Positions 1-10,528 of a stretch of 57,439 nt of DNA are shown here, in pieces (the first letter of the stretch is position 1; each line of letters opens with the position of its first letter). This stretch comes from Zygophlyctis sp. KS116 (lineage: Eukaryota; Chytridiomycota). The notes under the pieces are model-generated. The model was not told where the DNA came from. It searched no databases and saw only the letters and a list, made by a program, of their open reading frames with translations. Made by a program: the position numbers and the translations under genes. The stretch covers positions 1-57,439 of the forward strand of contig BAAFSQ010000039.1 of assembly GCA_054661495.1 (NCBI GenBank), read 5' to 3'.

Positions 1-416
1 TTAAAAAGATCCTGTGATTCGTCCGCTGCATCGAAATCACTGTATGGTCTTTTATATCTCGACGGTGGGCTGGATGGTAAGATAGTATGGTCTTCAAAGT
101 TGATGGAATCTTCAGATAAGTAAAAACATTGCATACCAATTTTATGAAATTCAGAACCCAGTTGAGTCAACTGATTATCATTTGTATTCAGTGAATCTTT
201 AATTAGAGAGTCATTTGTTTGAGGTTTAGTATCATCATTATGATCATGATCATCCTGTGAAAATAAGTCCATCAGAAACTCTTGATCTTGCAATGTAAAT
301 CCCTCATGAACCGATCGGTAGATTTTATCGGCTTCATCCAATGCATCAGCCATGCATACTACCTTCAGGATAAGTATCAATGCAAAGTATGCCAGTCTAA
401 TAATAATGGCCCCCAT
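1..416 (-). CDS. Secreted acidic protein, 3' end outside the window
   Basis: The reading frame starts at ATG 416-414 and stays open to the window edge (138 codons), so the C-terminus is missing. The first ~24 residues (MGAIIIRLAYFALILILKVV then CMADA) form a clear signal peptide. The rest is hydrophilic and acidic, with a DDHDHNDD stretch and a late RYKRPYSDFDAADES segment. The layout (signal peptide, acidic disordered region, short basic patch followed by acidic residues) resembles the secreted genes at 20234 and 24029, and KRPYSDFDAADE recalls SKRPRYDPTDE of the 20234 gene. I cannot show the PW/GD/WP module because the sequence ends first. It is divergent to MAD2 across 220 bp. Function unknown; a secreted protein is well supported, family membership is only a guess. 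Confidence 0.6.
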   Translation of the reverse strand, partial: MGAIIIRLAYFALILILKVVCMADALDEADKIYRSVHEGFTLQDQEFLMDLFSQDDHDHNDDTKPQTNDSLIKDSLNTNDNQLTQLGSEFHKIGMQCFYLSEDSINFEDHTILPSSPPSRYKRPYSDFDAADESQDLF

Positions 417-636
417 TTGTATTAAATGTTTGCAAGTAATTTTTTTGTGGCACTTTTTTTGTTGTTCAAAAGTTCGGACAAAATTTTTGTATTCATGATT
501 GCATGCATTATGATTGAGAAATTACAGGATATTATGATCTATGTACTCTGGGAAATTACTAAATATGTTAGCAAACAAATTATCCGTGGACTTGGGAAAT
601 GTTGGATCAGTCCCGACTCTCCGATATTAATAAAAT

Positions 637-1275
637 ATGGAGACTGTGACTGCCGGGGCTTCTCTTACTGGGTCTGTAACGACCGTAGTAGAATATTTAG
701 AGTTTGCGATTCACTCACTGCTATTTCAAAGGGGAATATATCCTTCTGACGGTAAATATATAAACTAAAATCAAGATTTCAAAATAATTAAAAAATATAA
801 TCTTTCTCTGCTTATTTCAAATGATAATCAAGTCAATGAATACGTTGGAAAAATAGTTTCTCAGCTTAAAGTTTGGCTGCAGGAAAAAGTGATTCACAAA
901 GTTGTCATGGTGATTTCTTCTAGAGAATCTGGATCTATTTTGGAAAGGTGGAGCTTTGATATCAAGATTGTTCAATCTTCTCGAGAGTATATTAGTTTGA
1001 TATAATATTTTAGAAAATCAGACAAGGAAGTGTCCTCTGAAATTTCTGCTGTTCTACGTCAAATTACTGCATCCGTATCATTTTTACCAGTGTTGGATGA
1101 GCCATGCACTTTCAATATTTTAGCATACACAGATAAAACTGTAGAAGCGCCTGCTGCTTGGGTGGATTCTGACCCAAAACTAATCGAGAAGAATGCAGAA
1201 CAAGTAAGGCTAAAGAGTTTCTCAACAACGATTCATCAGATTGATTCTTTAGTAGCTTATAAATTAGGAAATTAA
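637..1275 (+). CDS. MAD2: Spindle checkpoint HORMA protein MAD2
   Basis: MAD2 binds CDC20 and CDC27-bound APC/C regulators at unattached kinetochores and delays anaphase. Three exons, 637-751, 776-986 and 1014-1275, join in frame to 195 residues (human MAD2 has 205). Introns are 24 and 27 nt. Recognisable HORMA segments are LLFQRGIYPSD near residue 30, VWLQEKVIHKVVMVI in the middle, VLRQITASVSFLPVL, YTDKTVEAPAAW, and the safety-belt end RLKSFSTTIHQIDSLVAYKL, which closely match the animal and yeast proteins. The start at 637 gives an N-terminus slightly shorter than usual and no better ATG precedes it in frame. It ends 19 bp before the convergent MCAT stop. Identification is secure. Confidence 0.95.
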
Positions 1276-1294
1276 CTGAATTTTAACTGCTTTA

Positions 1295-2346
1295 TTAAGA
1301 GAAATTGTTGATGTCTCTCATAGTTGAGACAGAAATGACATTGTCTTTTGGAAATTCCTTTAAGATCAAATTTCCCAAAACTTTTGAAGGTCCTACAACA
1401 ATCCATTCTGACACTCCTTGACTTTTTGCATATTTTACACTCTTGTGCCATTGTACAGTTTCGGTGATTTGTCTAGATAATAACTGAACAATCACAGATG
1501 ATGATTCAAACTAAACTTTAACCAAAATTAGATACCGGTAATCCTGTTACATTTGATACAACTGGAATAATTGGATTATTAAATGAAGCACTTTTTAGAG
1601 CATGTGCCATCGCATCTAATGCAGGCGCCATTAGACTGCAATGAAAAGGAGCAGATACTGGTAAAGGTAGAGCACGTCCTGACAATCCATTAGAGTAAAT
1701 CACGGAAGCTGCATATTCTACACCTTTTACAGTTCCGCTTAGTACAATTTGAGACAAACTTTTCTAAATACTATAAAATTACCTATTAATGTTTGAGATT
1801 TCAACCACTTCACCATGAGGCAATGATGACTGTACTTTAATCATTAATTCTTGTATCTATATTTTGAATAGTTATTTATCCTACTTCCTCTAAATGATCA
1901 CCCAATATAACTATTGCTTTCATGCTATGATCAACTCCTTTAACTGAATACTGCATCGCATTTCCTCTTATGCGTACCAAACGAAGCGCATCTTCCAATT
2001 TAAGTGATTTGGTAGCAACAAGTGCAGTATATTCCCCCAATGAATGCCCCATTGCCATTGCACAGTCGCTGACTTTAAATCCCTTTTCAGCTTCAAGAAC
2101 AGATAAAAGTGCGATAGAATGACAAGCAATTGCAGGCTGTGCATTAGAGGTTTCTGTAAGAGTCTGTGGCGGTCCTTCAAACATGAGCCGCTTCAACGTT
2201 TTGCCAAGAATTTCATCGCAAGTGTCAATTACTGATTTAGCAGATTCAAAACTATTATAAATGTCCATTCCCATTCCTACAAACTGACTTCCCTGTCCAG
2301 GAAAGAGAAGAGCACGTTTAGCATGCTTTATCAAATGCATAATCAC
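1295..2346 (-). CDS. MCAT: Malonyl-CoA:ACP transacylase (mitochondrial type II FAS)
   Basis: Transfers malonyl from CoA to acyl carrier protein in type II fatty acid synthesis, which in fungi and animals runs in mitochondria and feeds lipoate synthesis. Exons 2346-1885, 1856-1783, 1758-1536 and 1510-1295 give 324 residues; introns are 28, 24 and 25 nt. Visible FabD hallmarks are FPGQGSQ (residues 15-21), the nucleophile motif GHSLGEY with Ser about 102, the GRALPLPVSAPFHCSLM segment with the catalytic His near 218, VVSNVTG, and a C-terminal QITETVQW...WIVVGPSKVL. The Arg expected downstream of GHSLG is present in LVRIRG. No separate targeting presequence is obvious in the first 10 residues (two close ATGs), so import is inferred from the family rather than seen. 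Confidence 0.93.
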
Positions 2347-2376
2347 TTAATTCGTTTGAATTTTGACTTGAAAATT

Positions 2377-4416
2377 TTAATCGCAACTGTTTATTTTACT
2401 ACACAATTCCTCAACCTGTAACTGATACACTTGCCGCATGTCTCGAATATCCGCCTTGAGTTCATTAATCATCTCTTCTCTTTCACCCAAAAGTTCAGCA
2501 CATGCATACAATTTCTCCTCTAGTCCCTTCTTATCGTGTTGAATTCCATCCAATCCCTTTTTGGATATTTTTAAATCTTCATTTTCTGTAGAGACCTTGT
2601 ATAATTCATCTGCAAGTTCATCACGAGTTTTGGTAATTAGAGCTAATTGAGCTTGGAGAGAGTCAACTGTAGCTTCTAGTTGCTTTATAGATAATTGCAA
2701 TTTTTCAATCTTTATAACATTAGACTTGTTTATCTCAAACTGTTTATTTTCCTAGATCTTACTTCAATAAATTATACCTTTACAGAATCTGTACTATGCT
2801 GTGAAACAGAGCTCCTAATTGAATTTTCAACAAGACTTGAAGCTTTAACTCTAGAAATTTCAGCTTCTTTTTCTTCAAACCATTGCCTTTTTTCAGACTG
2901 CAGCTGCTTCTTAAATTTCAACTTGGATTTTAAGTTATTTTAAAATACCTGTAATGCAGACTTTACTTTATCTAATTCTCTTTCGTGTTTCTCTTTGAGT
3001 AAAACTGAAACTGAATTTTCCTTTGAAACCTTTTCCTTTTCTTCTTCTAATAGAATTTTCAAATCCTTTCTATTAAATTACAAGAAATTACATCTAATTC
3101 CACTTGTATCTTGGATTTTTCATTTTTTAAACGAGATACTACAGTTTCAAGGTTCTTAACCTTGATTAAAAGTTGTGAGTTTTCTTCTTGTAGTATCCTA
3201 GTTTTTTCTACACTTGCTGAACGACTTAATTCTGCGTCTTTTACTCTTTCAGACATTGATTTTTCTAAAGCCTCCCAATCTTTAAAAGAAGAATTATATT
3301 GAGCTTGAAGAGACTCTATTTGCCTCAAAAGAGGTTTGGTAGCTTCTTGTCCGATAGCAGATAAATCTTCATGTCTAGACTCTGATTTTTGTAATTTTAA
3401 ATTAAGATTTGCAATTTCTTTTTGATATTGATCTAAAATTTTAGTCTATATTGTCTTGAACCTTCTTTCCATCCATTTTCCTTCTCCTTTGTTGATAGTG
3501 CATTACGCAATTCATAACATTCCTTTTTCAATTCTAACTCTTTATTCTGTGAATTTTCCCTAAATTCTTCAAAATCCTTTAATAATTTCTGATAATCCTT
3601 TTGATTATTGACATCTAGGGACATAATTTCCTTTTCATGTCTTAATACTTGTAATTCTTTTTCCATATCTTGTTTTTGAGAATTCAATTTCTGAACTTCT
3701 ACTTGACTAGACTTTAATTTTTTACAAGTTTCTTGATTGTATTCATTTAATGAAGCAATACTTGTACTTTGATTCTTTTCCAATTCTAATAATTTATCTC
3801 TTGTTTTCTTTAATTCAGCAATTTCCCCTTGATTACTTGATAATTTCCTATTTAATTCCTTGATGACTCTACCATTTTCCAATTCTTTAGATTTAAGTTT
3901 TTTAATCAAGTCTCTTCCCTGTCCTTGTTTCTTTGAGAGTTCTTCTCCCTCCCTTCTCAACTCTTGCATCAATACGCTTTGAGAATGCAACTGTTTTTCC
4001 AAGTCTGACTGTATTACTTTAGTATTTGCAATTGTATTTTCCCCTGATTCTTGTACTTTTTCTTGAACAATTTCTCTAGTTTCCTCTGTATCTTGTCTAG
4101 TTTCTAGTGAACTGTGGGGTCTTGAGTCATTTTCGGGTTCTTCCTTGGAGTCTTTAGCGTCAGAGGGAGTTTCTTCCTTGGGTTCTTCCTTGGTTTCAGA
4201 CAGAGTAGTATCAGTAGTCTTTTTAAGAGTTTCATCCAGAGTCTTGTCATACAAAACTTGTTTCTCAGTCTCTTTAATCTGAAATACATTCATGAAATTA
4301 GAAGAATTCTGAGGTATTTCCAGCACAGAGTCCAGTTTAGCTTCCAGATTCTTCAACATTCCAGTCAATGACTTTGATGCATTTTCTGGGTCTGCAAGAT
4401 TACTGAACCAACTCAT
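2377..4416 (-). CDS. TMF1: Golgin TMF1 (TATA element modulatory factor / Sgm1 family)
   Basis: Golgi-rim tethering golgin that binds Rab6 through its C-terminal coiled coil. Exons 4416-3462, 3432-3092, 3065-2949, 2909-2778 and 2751-2377 join to 639 residues; introns are 29, 26, 39 and 26 nt. The N-terminus MSWFSNLADP...LDSVLEIP matches the MSWF...SIDRVLDI start of animal TMF1. The middle is coiled coil, and PLLRQIESLQAQYNSSFKDW corresponds to the conserved PLLRQIENLQ...W element. The end (ACAELLGEREEMINELKADI then RDMRQVYQLQVEEL) is the Rab6-binding TMF domain. A very acidic, Glu/Thr/Asp-rich stretch lies at about residues 75-125. Shorter than the human protein (1093), mainly in the N-terminal half. 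It lies 39 bp downstream of DRC10 on the same strand. Confidence 0.88.
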
Positions 4417-4455
4417 TGGAAATTTTGAATCTCAGACAATTAAACTAATTTGATT

Positions 4456-5921
4456 TTATTTCTTCTTCTTATCCTTTTTACCTCCACTCTTCTTTTTATC
4501 CTATATTTAAATTATAATAAATTACCAATGATCTGGACAGTGCACGTCTGACTTGCCAACCGCGAACAACTGCCTGGATTTTGATGGCTGCTAATACTTG
4601 TTTAGCTAAAAGTTGTTGAATTTCTTTTTCTTTTTGTTGGGCTAATCTTCTTTCTTCCATGATTTTATCATGTTTGATTTTTACTTGATCATATTTTGAT
4701 TGTAAAAGTGATAATGCGGCTCTTTCTTCTTCAAATAAATTAGATATATCATCAATTTCTAATTGTTTTTCTTCCATTTCTTGATCATATTTTGAAATCC
4801 AATTTTCAACTTCAGATTCAATTTTGAATTTACGTCTACGGTACAAGGATTCCTTTTCACGATTTTGTAATTCTAATTCTGATAAAGTAGTTGCTAAAGA
4901 TGAAATTTCAGATTTTAAACTATTTTCACGATCTTGAAATACTTGTAATTCTGAATCTTCTTTTTGTTTTGATCTAAAAGACATTTTCTTTGTAGCTTCT
5001 TCTGCTTGTAATTTAATTTCTCTTAATTCTTCTTTAAGTTTTCTAATAACATCATTTTTCTTGTTGAGTTCATGTAAGCGATGTTTTCTGGCTTTTTCTA
5101 ATTCTTCTTTTAATAATTTGACTTCGTTTGATGTCTACGATTAGAAAAAGGAAAATTTTAAGAATTCTCTTTGAGATCCAAAAAAAATTTACAAAATTTT
5201 AGAAAAACTTACCTTTTGTTCTTTTGCAATAGTGATTGAAAGCTGATCTTGTTTTTCTTTTTCTTCTTCAACTGTTGTTTTTAATCTTGCAAATATTAGC
5301 ATTTTGATTTCTTGTAATAAATGTTCAAATTGGGACATGGCTTGTACTTTAGTAGATTTAAGGTATTTAAGTTTGGTAGATGAAGTTGGATTCACAGAAA
5401 AATGTCGGGCTAAAGATCTAGTAGAATTTCTCAAGTCTTTAGCAGTCTCTTTAATTTCATTCTAGGATTAAGTTTTCAAAATTTACAGTTAATTCATGTG
5501 AAATTATTCCACCTTTGGGTCTTGTGTCTATCAAGTTTTTATATTTAGATTCAAGTTGACGATGTTCCTGATTTTATTTAAATTTGAAATTTACCTTTAT
5601 AAGAGTAAATGTCTCGCTACCAAAAACTGATGAGACTCGATTATCCATTATGTCTGGTAAAAGTCCGATTTGAGACACCTTTTTTTGAATTTCTTGAATA
5701 ACAGAAATTATTCTTTGAGCTTCTATATTTGATAGCTTTCCTGAAATTGAGACTTCTTCTTCAGACTTTAAATTCAATGATTGATCAGGCATAAAAGCTG
5801 ATGTCCGATTATCAACAAAAAACGATGATCTAGTATTTGAGCCATATTGTGATTGATGTAAACTGGGAATAGAAGGAAGAGGAGGCTCCTTTGGGAATGT
5901 AAGATCATTCATGGTCGTCAT
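4456..5921 (-). CDS. DRC10: Nexin-dynein regulatory complex subunit DRC10 (IQCD)
   Basis: Linker subunit of the nexin-dynein regulatory complex on axonemal doublets. Exons 5921-5595, 5567-5487, 5461-5213, 5134-4526 and 4500-4456 give 436 residues (human IQCD 449). Introns are 27, 25, 78 and 25 nt; the 78-nt one is long for this window. The conserved N-terminal helix LSNIEAQRIISVIQEI followed by IGLLPDI matches LTTIEAKRIMSILDEA...LVTLL of human DRC10. A long coiled coil follows and the end has one IQ motif, IKIQAVVRGWQVRRAL, that could bind calmodulin, then a Lys-rich tail. I chose the ATG at 5921; an upstream in-frame ATG would run across the divergent ODAD3 start and is unlikely. Head-to-head with ODAD3, 47 bp between start codons. 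Confidence 0.88.
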
Positions 5922-5968
5922 TAAGCAAAAGTCTGAAATTTCCGAGTGTGTCGTCATCCGTTTTCTTA
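5922..5968. promoter_or_regulatory. Bidirectional promoter between DRC10 and ODAD3
   Basis: Only 47 bp separate the divergent start codons of two axonemal genes, so their promoters and 5' UTRs must share this interval or extend into each other's coding sequence. I see no TATA box and no convincing RFX X-box. The stretch reads tctgaaatttccgagtgtg in its centre. Role inferred from position only. Confidence 0.5.
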
Positions 5969-7766
5969 ATGAGACAGTTAGACAAGGCCACTGCCATTGA
6001 TGACGAACTAAAAGATCTAAAGCTTCGCTTTGAATTATTGGGTAATACATGATTGTAATCGTTAGAGGGTGATAGAAAGGCGTACTATGAAACTTCCCAA
6101 TGGGCAATTCGACGAAATAAAGAGGAAATGAATGCCCTGAGAGTTAAAAATAAGGAGCTGAGAGATGCAGTCTCTAGAATTAAAAAGCATGATCTGTCAT
6201 CTTCAAGTCATAAGCTATCAATGACTCCGATCGAGAAGTTGGATCATCGAATTTGTGAAATTCACAAGAAATACGATGATCTTCAATTGGAAGCAAGATC
6301 AAAAGACTCAAAACTGAAATCTTTAAGAGATCAATTGGACGAACTTAAAAAAGATGGTGAAACTGTAAAAGCAAATATTGAAGATTCATCTTATGCTAAA
6401 GTAATAATTCGTAAAGATCTGATAAATTAGCAAATAAGAGGGCTAGAGAATCGATTGGATAAGGCCATGATCAAATACAATGAAGCACAATCAATTCGTA
6501 AAACGTATGAGCAAATAATGAAACGTTTACAAGAGGAACGTCTAACATTTGATACACAATTAGCAAACTTTGAAAAAGCATTAAAAGCAAAGAAAATGGA
6601 CGCTGCTCAGTTGGAAGTTATGTCAAAAGATGCTAACCATGCTAAAGAAGTAGCAAAAGTAATTAACTAAAAGTTTTTACTTTAATAGGCTGAATTGGCA
6701 AGATTTGAGCAGCAAATCAACGAAGAAAGGAAACTTCGTGAAAAGGAATTGCATTATAGAAAAGAATTAGTGAAGCAAAAGTTGGAAATCAATGAGAAAT
6801 TGGATCGCAAAACTCTTTTGTTGGACGATCCTAACGCAGAAACAAATGTAGCTAAAGATTTAAATAAGGCTCAAAATGATGAGATTCAAGAAAAAAAGCT
6901 GGCGGAATTTGAAGAAACTATGCGTTTAATCAAGGAGGCTACAGGTGTGAATAATATTCATGAGGTTATTGCAAAATTAAAATCTCAAGGGGACACGAAC
7001 ACTCAATTAACTCATTTAAAAACCTTGAATGAGACTCGTATAGAAGAATTGCAAAAAAAGAAAATTGAAATTCAAAATGAATATGATGAATTGAAATTTT
7101 CTGGTGAAGCAAAGAGTTCGCATGCACAAAGTACTCTTGAAGAGTTAGAAAAACATCGTACTGAAGCTGAGGCTCTTATGCATGAAGCGAAACAAAAGCA
7201 TGACAGATTATCCAAATTACTCATAAATTTACAATCCGGAATTTATCATATCTATGATAAACTCGAATTAATTTCAGTTGTAAAACTAATTTTATTAATT
7301 TTAGACTGATTTACCACCAAAATCTGCTGTTACTGAAGAAAACTTAAATGAATTTATTTCTGCATGTACAAAAAAACTTCAAACTTTATGTGCAAATCTT
7401 CAAGGAAAAGAATTGCCAGATGTATTTTTTGTGAACAGTTTAATATATAGTTGGCTCAAGCATCAATCGCAATAACTACTCCAAGTTCTGGAGAGGCCAC
7501 TAGTATTCTTCAAGTTAGTCCCAGTGTTTTACCTGCTTTTAATACCAGAGTCAAACTTCGAGCTTTAGAGTTTGAAGCTGCTGATCCGGACGGTATATTT
7601 TATTTATTTTATTGTAGATGAAGATGATAATAACGATGAAATGGATGTACCTGATCGTGAAAGTATGAAGAAACATACAATGCAATTAGTCAACTCAAAA
7701 CTGAAGTCTAAGCAAGTTAAGAAACCAAAAAAGAAACGGTCATCAAAAGAAGATGATGAAGCATAA
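5969..7766 (+). CDS. ODAD3: Outer dynein arm docking complex subunit ODAD3 (CCDC151/ODA10)
   Basis: Coiled-coil protein needed to dock and assemble outer dynein arms on ciliary doublets. Seven exons (5969-6041, 6066-6400, 6431-6658, 6689-7276, 7305-7421, 7451-7592, 7618-7766) join without a frame conflict to 543 residues; human CCDC151 has 595. Introns are 24 to 30 nt. Diagnostic matches to human: LLEGDRKAYYETSQWAIRRN at the N-terminus, LDHRICEIHKKYDDLQ, IRGLENRLDKAMIKYNEA, the block ATGVNNIHEVIAKLKSQGDT followed by YDELKFSGEA, and the acidic then basic tail (RESMKKHTMQLV...KKPKKKRSS). The first intron position reconstructs the conserved Glu of LLEGDRK, which supports both the splice and the start. 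Convergent with DYNC2LI1 across 194 bp in which I see no gene. Confidence 0.92.
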
Positions 7767-7960
7767 ATTTAAGGAATAAAAACATTATGGTCTGTTTTTA
7801 TTAGTTTGGAGTATTTGAGATCCTAGTTCTTTTATTCGAATTCTATAGAAAAAATTGAAAATCAACTTCAATCTTATAGTCTAGATACCACATTTAAAGT
7901 TCTATTTATTCATCCGGTTCCATTTTAGCTGCCCTAGAGAATTTAAATAATCAAGGCGAC

Positions 7961-9222
7961 TTACTGAGCTCTAGAATACGCTTTACCCTTCCGTTTTCGA
8001 TTTCCAGCATTATTCAACTGTTCAAAAATATCATTGTCCTTAATTTTTCTATTAGCGTATTTTTGAAATTCAATTCTAAAGGATCAGAAAGATTAGACTC
8101 ACTCTTTTTGGGCGCAAATAGAATCAATCGACAGTTCTGCGAATTTACCAAGGTCGTCAAATGATTTTTGGATTTCATCTTTAACTTAAAGCGGTGAAAC
8201 CTACCTATTTTTTGAGGAAATAAGCTGATAAAGTCATTTTTCCAAGATCTTATGAAATCGTCTATATTCACACCTGAAACTTGTGCCTGAGATCTAATCC
8301 AAGATGGCGATGCGCCGATTTGAGCAAAAGTATCAACTCCTATGGTTTATTTTTGATATAGGTGCTACCTGCTGGAATTACTAAGGGCTTTGATATATCG
8401 ACTGATGCTGATTTGACTGGACTGGCATTGAACGCCAAGTGACTTAAATGTTGTTTTAACTTTTGCTTTAATAATAATTCAATACCCTTAATAAGCTGCC
8501 ATCATCATTTTGAGATACCGTAAACACAGTACCACCATTCAAATGTCCAACGACTCTTAGAAATTTTAAAAGTATTTTGCGCATTTCTGGCTCATAATCT
8601 CTAATGAGATCAAGTTTTGTTCCAATAACAGTGAGTGGGATCGGAAAGGGCCTAACACATTGACTTCCGGTAAGCTGTCGATTAATATACCTATCAGGAT
8701 GATCTTTCCAATTATTTTTTATAGAGCTTTGTAATTCAATATTAGTAGTCAACAGTGAATTGGTATGATTTCGAGTATTTTCTAAAACTCCTTCTATAAG
8801 ACTTATCCAAGTAAACGGCCTTGACAAATCCAAGCATATGATAAAAACACTGGCTGCTAATTTGTCTGATTTTAGAGGAATATTTATCAAATCTAGCAAA
8901 GAGTCACCACCACCTTTAATTAGAATGTCCGAATGGCATTTGACTTACCCAGTTCCCATATATGAGCAACATCCTTGACGGCGCTCATTGCCTTGCTCTT
9001 TCTAGCAAATGTATATTCTAATGCAGTCGTCGGCTGAGGATTCTCATCTAAATTTATGAGGATGGAGCAAATTCACCTCTGTCCAAAAAGCGCAAGATAA
9101 CAGAACTCTTTCCCGCACTCTTTGACCCTGTAAAAAACAGCACTGAATCATGATTCTCTAATTTCAATTCTCGATTACTAACCTGGTTTGTTGCTATGAA
9201 TAATATCCCAAATCTTTATCAT
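7961..9222 (-). CDS. DYNC2LI1: Dynein-2 light intermediate chain DYNC2LI1 (D1bLIC)
   Basis: GTPase-like subunit of the dynein-2 motor that drives retrograde intraflagellar transport. Eight exons (9222-9183, 9157-9077, 9047-8949, 8913-8486, 8459-8369, 8339-8205, 8178-8103, 8075-7961) give 354 residues against 351 in human. The P-loop GSKSAGKSS follows a beta strand DSVLFFT. Other matches are FLDRDENPQPTTALEYTFAR, VAHIWELGGG, LLDLINIPL, DLSRPFTW, KDHPDRY, PFPIPLTVIGTKLD, and ISKPLVIPAGVDTFAQIG. Two introns could end at either of two AGs 6 nt apart (20 or 26 nt) without changing frame. Whether it hydrolyses GTP is unknown; the family usually does not need it. Head-to-head with the RIIa gene at 9259. 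Confidence 0.93.
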
Positions 9223-9237
9223 TTGGAAAGTGTCCGA

Positions 9238-9257
9238 ACCGTGTCTAACAACACGGT
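9238..9257. promoter_or_regulatory. 20-bp palindrome in the DYNC2LI1 / RIIa divergent promoter
   Basis: The 36 bp between the two divergent start codons contains the perfect inverted repeat ACCGTGT-ctaaca-ACACGGT (7-bp arms, 6-nt spacer). Symmetric sites of this kind often bind dimeric transcription factors. It does not match the RFX X-box. Its position between two ciliary genes makes a regulatory role plausible, but that is inference. Confidence 0.4.
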
Positions 9258-9258
9258 A

Positions 9259-9591
9259 ATGTCACTTGTGAATGATGTCCTTGATTCAGTCTCATCAGAA
9301 GTCTTAGAATCAACATCTTCTTTATCTGCATTAGGTAATACTATTGTAGATCCCATGATTTAGAAAATGTAGATTTCAACGATATAGAACTCTTGTCCGA
9401 ATACAAGGAAAGAAAGGTAATTAAAGATACTAAAATAATAGAAACTTTTACTAAACTCTCATAAGAAATATCTCTCATCAAATCCAAAATTAAAATCACT
9501 AATGGCAGACTATACTCAAACGCTCTTGTTGAGAAAGCCAGACAATGTATATGAATTTACTTTAGCCTACTTCAATAATACCCAATTGTAA
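9259..9591 (+). CDS. RIIa (dimerisation/docking) domain protein, RIIAD1-like
   Basis: Small protein with an RIIa-type fold, the helical dimer that docks on amphipathic helices of AKAP-like partners such as radial spoke proteins. Exons 9259-9334, 9364-9416 and 9442-9591 give 92 residues, the same length as human RIIAD1; introns are 29 and 25 nt. The C-terminal segment KYLSSNPKLKSLMADYTQTL then LLRKPDNVYEFTLAYFNNTQ fits the family pattern YLRxxxxL...LLxxKPDNhhxFhxxYF. An upstream in-frame ATG at 9196 would add 21 residues but would overlap DYNC2LI1 exon 1, so 9259 is preferred. The last 30 bp overlap the convergent TPR gene. Exact orthology (RIIAD1, EFCAB10 or other) is uncertain; a ciliary role is inferred from family and neighbours. 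Confidence 0.75.
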
Positions 9592-10329
9592 ACATGATTT
9601 ACGCATTATTTCACCTAACTGTTCCAATTCACCATGTAATAATGATATTGTTAAATCCACTTTTTCCAATTTTTCCAAATCATTTGAGTTACTTTTACTT
9701 TTCCTTACTGATAACTCATACAATTCTCCAGAGCAAGAATTAGGTCGATTAAATAACCGATCAGCGATACTGGTCATTACATTTCCCAAAATTTCCCAAT
9801 CTTTACTTGAAATACCATAAACTTGGTTAGAATCCTTTGAAATTTGAGATGCGATCCCTGCCATTTCCTTCCAAGCAGAATAATCATCGGTTCTAATCTG
9901 TAAATAGCCGATAAAACAATTAAAAGCCAAACCATAATTCCCTAAAGCAAAATGCAATTGACCTTTCAAGTATGTTATACTTGGATCATTTTTCTTTATC
10001 CCATCACAAATGCTCAATGCATCATCCAGCCGATTTAATCTTTTTAGAACTCTAGCCTTGATCTCTAGAAATTCATTCTTTTTTGAATAATTCAGATCTA
10101 AACCTTTTTGAATATAATCTAGACATTGATCATACTCTTTAATAGAATACAAGTGATTAATAATATGTAATAATTTTGTGATTTGTAGAGCAGGAGTTGT
10201 TTCACTTGAATCTTGTAAGAACCATTTGCTAGTGATCAATGTCCTGGGATATGCCACTGGTTCTATTATTATAGCCTTTGGAGCATCGAAATCCCATTGC
10301 GCAAGTCCATGAGAGAAATCCATTACCAA
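9562..10329 (-). CDS. TPR-like helical protein, possibly C8orf76 family
   Basis: Single-exon frame of 255 residues. The centre (about 55-150) is a run of TPR-like helix pairs: LYSIKEYDQCLDYIQKGLDL, KRLNRLDDALSICDGIKK, GQLHFALGNYGLAFNCFIGY. Before it lies TSKWFLQDSSE and after the repeats RTDDYSAWKEMAGIAS. The order of a PQWF-like start, TPR helices and a W-x-[KE]-[LM]-A-x-[AI] element is like the poorly characterised animal protein C8orf76, but the similarity is weak and I may be wrong. The final 30 bp overlap the convergent RIIa gene in the opposite strand. Its start lies 199 bp from the divergent otubain start. Confidence 0.6.
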   Translation of the reverse strand: MVMDFSHGLAQWDFDAPKAIIIEPVAYPRTLITSKWFLQDSSETTPALQITKLLHIINHLYSIKEYDQCLDYIQKGLDLNYSKKNEFLEIKARVLKRLNRLDDALSICDGIKKNDPSITYLKGQLHFALGNYGLAFNCFIGYLQIRTDDYSAWKEMAGIASQISKDSNQVYGISSKDWEILGNVMTSIADRLFNRPNSCSGELYELSVRKSKSNSNDLEKLEKVDLTISLLHGELEQLGEIMRKSCLQLGIIEVG

Positions 10330-10528
10330 TGATTATCACTTATAAATTTGACTCGAGGTCCAGACATTTACCCATTGATGCTAAGATCCGACAATGCATA
10401 TAATTCAGATTGAACAAATCATACCAACGTTCAACTGATCAATTAATAGTAAATTATTTCGGACAGAATCCATCATTAAATAGCAACAATCAATTGCAAT
10501 TACAGCGGATCAGACGCAATTTTTTAGA

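Noticed and set aside
426-749. 107-codon open frame on the plus strand over the MAD2 start
   Set aside because: MAD2 exon 1 occupies 637-751 in another frame with strong homology; the longer frame has no recognisable content.
9219-9355. Minus-strand frame of 45 codons directly upstream of DYNC2LI1, its TGA overlapping the ATG
   Set aside because: It lies antisense to RIIa exon 1, has no homology, and would be an odd leader; treated as a shadow, though a uORF role is not excluded.
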